A DNA stretch of 64,000 nt from positions 1-64,000 of the forward strand of contig CAOLHI010007009.1 of assembly GCA_948474755.1 (NCBI GenBank). Direction: 5' to 3'. Position 1 is the stretch's first letter; each line of letters opens with the position of its first letter. Below are positions 58,580 through 64,000 of this stretch, piece after piece. The notes below the pieces were generated by a model. That model was not told the origin of the DNA. It worked only from the letters and a program-made list of their open reading frames with translations, and ran no database searches. A program made the position numbers and the translations under genes. The DNA is from Ctenosaura bakeri. Taxonomy: Eukaryota; Chordata; Lepidosauria; Squamata; Iguanidae.

Positions 58580-59010
58580 GGCAAGAAAAAGGTCCGCATG
58601 AACTGCAAGGATTGACCCTGGAATCCACAGTCTGTGAGGATGGCTTAGGGAGCTGGGTACGTTTAGCCACAAGAGAAGGTTAAGAAGTGATGGCCATGTC
58701 TGAATATTCGAATGGATGTCATGTGGAAGACGGACCATGCCTGTTTTCAGCTGCTCAGGAGACTAGGACATGAAGCAATGGATTCCAATGACAGTAAAAG
58801 AGATTCCACCTAACACTGGGAAGGACTTCCTGAGGGTAAGAGCTCTTCAACAGTGAAGTCTCCTGCCTGGGAGTGTGGTGGAGTCTCCTTCTTCAGAGGT
58901 TTTAAACAGAGGCCGGGTGGTCATCTGTTGGGAATGCTTCCACGGTGTATTTCTCCCCGGCAAAGGGCTGGACTGGATGGCCCTTGGGGTCTCTTCCAGT
59001 TCCAGGATGC
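58580..59010 (+). mobile_element. CR1 LINE 3' fragment
   Basis: GAGCTGGGTACGTTTAGCC, GTGATGGCCATGTCTGAATA, AGGAAGGACTTCC-type wording, GGTGGAGTCTCCTTCTTCAG, GGCTGGACTGGATGGCCCTT and GGGGTCTCTTCCAGTTCC, in CR1 3' order. Degenerate. Confidence 0.85.
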
Positions 59011-59985
59011 TTTTTTTGAAAAAAGCGGTAGGAAATCTTCAGGGGGGAAAAATCAGTCAGAGGCGGTTGCAGCGAAGACTATTTCATGAGCCTGCTGTCA
59101 GAAGGAGAAGTAAGAATGTCACCTTTGGTCAAATTTCCCTGCCTGCTCCCAGAGAGAAACTGGGGAGCCGGAAGAGGCAGGAAGGTCACCTAGTAGGACC
59201 CCCTCCCAGCACAGGAAAGCCACAGCTAAAGGCAGCCCTGAGGGGGAGCCATCCAATTTTTGCTCACAGACCTCTGCCAAGGCACAGCCAAAGCCCTCAA
59301 ATCTGGATGTAGGCCAATATTATTATAGGTTTATACAAAAGGTATAAGTATAAAAAAGTATATATCTGTTAATGATCATCTAGAGAAAATGGGGAGTGGG
59401 AGATCAATGTTCAGATACCATAGCACCATATGAAAAACTTGACATACACCAAAGATTTGCAAGCAAGTTCATTGCAGCTCCATTTGAAAGAGGCATTTCC
59501 CGCCCTATCTCTTTAGGTCAGGGGTGGGCAACTTTTAGAGGCTAGGGGGCCCCAGGAGCTCCAAGGTGTTGGGGGACCACAGCCCTGCTGGGGGAAAAAA
59601 AAGGGTTTCCCCTAAATGCCCCTTAATGCCAGTGTTTTTAGGCCTCTGGGCCATTTTAGGCCTTTTTTGGCTCAGAAGAAGGCCTTGTTTCCTCCCTAAA
59701 CCAGAAGTGGGTGTTTTAAAAAGTTGTTTCCTTGGCTTAAACTGCTGCTGTTGCTGGTATGTTTATTTATCCCCCCCTTTTGATAATGGGCTTGTCCATT
59801 ATCTGAAGAATGGAGCTGAAAGGTATAGTTTCCTCTCTGCGTAAAGAAAGGGTGAACGATATATTGCATTTAAGTTACATTTACTGGGGTCACTGTCACA
59901 AAGGACGAACAGAGATCAACAGAAACAATTGCCCAATCAGGGAGATCTCAGGGCCTGAGTGGGCATGTACAGGGTGATATGGACG
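59011..59985. other. No recognised gene; possible hAT-like terminus at about 59519
   Basis: CAGGGGTGGGCAACTTTTAG at 59519 resembles the ends of hAT-type elements in tetrapods; a matching right end was not found. The rest is unassigned. Confidence 0.3.
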
Positions 59986-59989
59986 GCCA

Positions 59990-60545
59990 AATATTGATAT
60001 CCTGTCGTTTATCCGATGATCTCAGACCGGCTTACAATAAAATCCATTTAAAACAATAATAAATGATTACATACCTTTTCCGTTTCAGAGACAATTCAAA
60101 ACCAATTGAATAATACAGCTAAAAAACATGGGCAGCCTGGATAAAATCAGTTTAGTCCAATGTGTTGAAATAAGAAGCCAGTTTTTAACTTGGTGCCAAA
60201 ATGATTCTAACATTGGTGTTAGACAGCACTCCAGAGAGAAGGAATTCCACAACCAGGGTGCCACCAAGGAAAAGGCGCTCTTCCATGGACTCCCACACTG
60301 TATTTCTCCTACTGATGGGACATGGAGGAGGGCCCGTCCAATAGATCTCAGTCCTTGGTTAGGCATATAGAGAGAAATGTGCTCCTTCGGGTATCAAGGT
60401 CCCAAGCCATTTAGGGCTCGAAATTTTATTGCGAGCACCTTGAATTCCAAATGGAAACAGACAGGCAGCCAATGCAGTTCTTCCAGAACAGATGTTAGAT
60501 ATCTGAATGGCTCCCAGAAGGTTTTGCAGCAGGTCCTAAGGCCTG
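59990..60545 (-). mobile_element. LINE 3' portion, same family as 26481-26789
   Basis: ATGATCTCAGACCGGCTTAC, A-rich stretch, then ACTCCAGAGAGAAGGAATTC, CACAACCAGGGTGCCACCAA, CAATAGATCTCAGTCCTTGG, CATTTAGGGCTC and GCAGCCAATGCAG. This is a repeat common in squamates; its class is not settled here. Non-coding on the strand read. Confidence 0.55.
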
Positions 60546-60579
60546 GGAAGGATGACTAGGTATGGAAATGACAACCATA

Positions 60580-60625
60580 ATAACAGAATCTTAGACCTAG
60601 AAGGGACCTCAGGACCATTGTGAGG
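60580..60625 (-). mobile_element. CR1 3' end stub
   Basis: TAACAGAATCTTAGACCTAG then AAGGGACCTCAGGACCAT, the complement of a CR1 3' terminus. Confidence 0.5.
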
Positions 60626-60812
60626 GAAGCTGATGGTGCAGCTAACCTGAGTGGCAAGGCAGCCCTAGCAACGGGGTGCCGTGTAACTAAATGACTCTGT
60701 ATGAGAAAAGCCCAAGCCACTGGTGAGAGGGAAGGGCTGAGGTTTGTGAGGAGAAGGCACAATTATGGAGTTTTCAGATTCTTTCAGTGAGATTTTCAGA
60801 GAGAGAGAGAGA

Positions 60813-60969
60813 CATCATTTCTGCACTACATTGTTATAGTGCTATTATTCCATTTTCAACATCTTGTGGAATTCTGGGGTTTACAATTTTTTGAGGCCAA
60901 AGATGTGCCTCCCTAAACTGCAATTCCCAGGATTCCATAGGATGTTGAAAGTGGAATAATAGTGATGGT
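60813..60969. mobile_element. Palindromic MITE, full copy with degraded right end
   Basis: ATTTCTGCACTACATTGTTA and TATTCCATTTTCAACATC on the left pair with GATGTTGAAAGTGGAATAAT on the right; the outermost right arm is degenerate (ATGGTGTGAAAT). Confidence 0.8.
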
Positions 60970-61675
60970 GTGAAATAAAAATATGGATTTTGTGAGGGGA
61001 AATCTGTCAAGTTGTAGTTAGAACATGATGGGTCATGCAATCAAATGCTCTTTGAAAAACTCATGCTAAATCCAGCTTGAGAGGGCATTATTCTTTCTTC
61101 TAGTCTTGGGAAGTGTGCCATTCTCTTTGGAATGCAGATGGGTATTGACATTGATAAAAGTTACATTTTGAAACTGGAACAATGGGAGTCTGTAGAATCT
61201 GACTGAAAATAGAATTGCAGGTGTAAGAAACCATCTGTGTCCAGTCATCTTGAAACACTGTAGTTGAGAGAGGCAGCCTAAACCAGATTGTTGGGAGGAG
61301 GCACACTTCTGGTACTGATATCTTTTTTCTCCTGCAGAGACACTCTGCTGAACCATCAATATTGTTTTAAATTATTTACTGGTTGGCTCAAATACAAATA
61401 ACCTAATTCACAATCAAGCCAACATTCATTCAGAGAAAGGAAAAGAATCTTACAATTAAGACTAAACTAAAATCCATTTAAACATTCTGCCTGAAATTTT
61501 AGCCCCACCTTAGCGTATATTCTTTTATAGATTCAACTTCTCAATTTAAGTTTTTCCTTTTTTCTTTTTTTTCCAGACTTTTTTTTGTAATTGTATTAAA
61601 AGAATAGACTATTCTTCTTCTTAACTGTTCCAAATATTTAATCCCCCTTTCTTTAAACTTTAAAACTGTAACAGC

Positions 61676-61850
61676 AGACGAGAAAAACTGAGAGAGAACC
61701 AATGGAACAGCCTTGCTTCGAAGGTGCTCTTTTCCTGCAGGTGAGGTTTCCAAAAAGCAGCTAGATGGCCACATGTCATGAACGCCTCAGCTGCAGGTTT
61801 CTGCACTACAAGCGGATAGGATGAAATGGCCCTTCCCTTTTATTCACGCC
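61676..61850 (+). mobile_element. CR1 3' remnant in copy C
   Basis: GAGAACCAATGGAACAGCCT, AAGGTGCTCTTTTCCTGCAG, CTAGATGGCCACATGTCATG. Orthologous position to the CR1 fragments in A and B. Confidence 0.6.
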
Positions 61851-61929
61851 TATGATCCTGTTCATACTCTCTGATAAGTCCAAAACTCTGACTAGGAAGC
61901 AAGGTATTTCCCACAATCCAAGTGCTTGT

Positions 61930-62735
<806 letters not shown>

Positions 62736-62861
62736 AAAGAAGGAGAGGAAGAGAGAACAATCAATCCCAGTCGAAAGGAGTGGGAAGGGTCTTAATGCAA
62801 ATATTCCTAAAAAAAACACCACCAAGAGAACCCCTCTCACTGGGCTTTTAGGCTCCAGGGT

Positions 62862-62945
62862 CAGAATCATAGAATCATACCATTGGAAGAGACCCCAAGA
62901 GCCATCGAGTCCAACCCCCTGTATATGCAGGAACACCCATCAATG
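62862..62945 (-). mobile_element. CR1 3' end stub
   Basis: TCAGAATCATAGAATCATAC, TGGAAGAGACCCCAAGAGCC, ATCGAGTCCAACCCCCTGTA and GCAGGAACACCCATCAA: the complement of a CR1 3' terminus, well conserved. Confidence 0.85.
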
Positions 62946-62999
62946 TTTTTTATTCTTCCCAGAGGAATATATTCAGGGATAGACATCTTCATATTTCTA

Positions 63000-63475
63000 C
63001 ATCACATTACTGATTTTAACTGAGTTAAACTGATGATGATAGTGGTCAGAACAAGATGACAACAATGACGATAAAGAAGAAATGTCAACCTGACAAAAAC
63101 AGTCTCTGCAGTATATTCTAATAAGAGTTCTTGCATTTTTTTATAAAATTTATCTTTGTTCTTAACTGGGGCATAAATTCCTACAATTAATGTTTTTGAA
63201 TCATGAAAGTTTACTTCTAAGCCAAGATAGTAGCCTTCTGTATCTTGAAACTTTTCCTCCATCTCGTATTTAGAATTTATATAAATGACAACACCTCCTT
63301 TCTTTTTAATGTATGTTGCTGTAAAATAGTTGCTCAATCTTGGATTTTTCAAATATTTTTTGTCCTTATCCTGAATTCTAACTTCTTGCAAACAAATTAT
63401 ATCAGAATTGGATTTCTCTAAATAGAAATTATTTTCAATTCCATTTTAATTTTTTTAAAAATTTTGTTGTTATGT
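63000..63475 (-). mobile_element. L1 LINE endonuclease fragment, minus strand
   Basis: The minus frame at 63391-63002 reads LQEV-like MQEVRIQDKDKKYLKNPRLS, YIKKKGGVVIYINSKYEMEE, then GYYLGLEVNFHDSKTLIVGI and YAPVKNKDKFYKKMQELLLE. This is the central part of the L1 ORF2 endonuclease (KKxGVVIYI...LIVGIYAP). The frame is open for 129 codons, so it is better preserved than the L1 copies at 15-22 kb. Confidence 0.88.
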
Positions 63476-63501
63476 TTTATTCAAATTGGAACATATCTCC
63501 T

Positions 63502-64000
63502 CTTACTGCAGTTTAGCCTCCTTGGAGATACCCCTAGATATCATTTTGATATCATAATTTGGCTCTCTTCCACCACCCTCTCCATGTGTTTGTGACGCCC
63601 CCGGACAAGCACAGAGCTAGGCTCGGCCACTAATTGCTGGACATTCCATTCTCCAGCCCGGCAGGCCAGAAATAGCCAGATCACTGCTTTAGGAGACCTC
63701 TCTGCAAACACCTTCATTATATATGCACACTTGTTTACAAAGGTCTCCCTGCTCCGAGCAGGCAATTTGGCAAGCTGGATACTCAAATGCCACGCACCCT
63801 GCATTTGCATACTGGCTACCTCTTTGTCAATTCGGACTTAACTCAATCATGCAAAATTTTTACCTTTCCAAAGCTCTGTCCCACGCACAAAACTCATTGT
63901 TTTCCCCAAGTACGGCATAGCCTGCAGTTACATTTCTCTCTATAAAAACCCCTGATTCCGAGACCATCCTCGGATCGCTCCCGAGTTCCAGACCGCCTTG
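63502..64000 (+). mobile_element. LTR, 5' part, same family as 25174-26054, cut by the window end
   Basis: TTACTGCAGTTTAGCC, ATATCATTTTGATATCATAA, GCACAGAGCTAGGCTCGGCC, AATTGCTGGACATTCCATTC, CTCTATAAAAACCCCTGATT and CGGATCGCTCCCGAG match the earlier LTR in order. Includes the TATA region; the end lies outside. Whether it is solo or attached to an internal region cannot be seen. Confidence 0.88.

Overview
This window is nuclear DNA from a vertebrate, most probably a squamate reptile (lizard or snake). The reasons are: CR1 LINEs whose ORF1 carries a GDSL-type esterase, RTE/BovB LINEs plus a tRNA SINE that appears to share the BovB tail, squamate-type L1 elements, a DIRS tyrosine-recombinase retrotransposon, a SPIN-like hAT element, and a KRAB/SCAN C2H2 zinc-finger family. 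No bacterial genes, CRISPR arrays or convincing tRNA/rRNA genes were seen.

Host genes. The main gene is a minus-strand SCAN-KRAB-C2H2 zinc-finger gene running from about 56.1 kb down to 30.1 kb. Five coding exons can be placed from splice sites: SCAN (56115-55705), a 127-nt linker (55320-55194), a 68-nt linker (50422-50355), a 124-nt KRAB-A exon (43169-43046) and the finger exon (31590-30122). All intron phases agree (0, 1, 0, 1), giving 732 codons. A CpG island at about 57.1-58.3 kb is the likely promoter. Two related finger exons flank it: copy A (13425 to about 11.86 kb, frameshifted) and copy C (about 62.73-61.93 kb, frameshifted). A and B lie in a roughly 6-kb segmental duplication (9.59-15.58 kb and 27.17-37.21 kb); C is an older relative. 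Shared and private transposon insertions give relative ages for the duplications.

Mobile elements by region: 0.46-0.83 kb Tigger/pogo piece; 5.2-8.8 kb CR1 (+); 9.2-9.5 kb LINE tail; 14.1-15.6 kb BovB (-); 15.8-22.6 kb two damaged L1 elements (+), each carrying a solo LTR; 23.8-26.9 kb a ~970-bp tandem duplication carrying another solo LTR and a LINE tail; 32.3-37.4 kb BovB (-) split by a 3.4-kb CR1 (-); 43.85-49.76 kb a DIRS element with inverted terminal repeats and internal complementary region; 50.6-51.3 kb CR1 piece; 51.511-54.715 kb a hAT/SPIN-like element with a perfect 8-bp target duplication; 63.0-63.5 kb L1 (-); 63.5-64.0 kb LTR cut by the window end. A palindromic MITE family occurs at least three times.

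The most unusual object is the hAT/SPIN-like element. Between its termini it holds a CpG-rich promoter-like segment and the first coding part of KIFBP (KIF1-binding protein, KIAA1279), with its start codon and an open frame. It looks like capture of a host gene 5' end by a cut-and-paste transposon, now lying in an intron of the zinc-finger gene.

Caution: several stretches (about 4.7-8.0, 13.5, 20-22, 35.7-36.8, 37.7-38.6 and 42-43 kb) show bases replaced by their neighbours so that homopolymers grow. Paralog comparison suggests this is partly a sequencing or consensus artefact, so some frameshifts, notably in copy A and the first CR1, may be technical.
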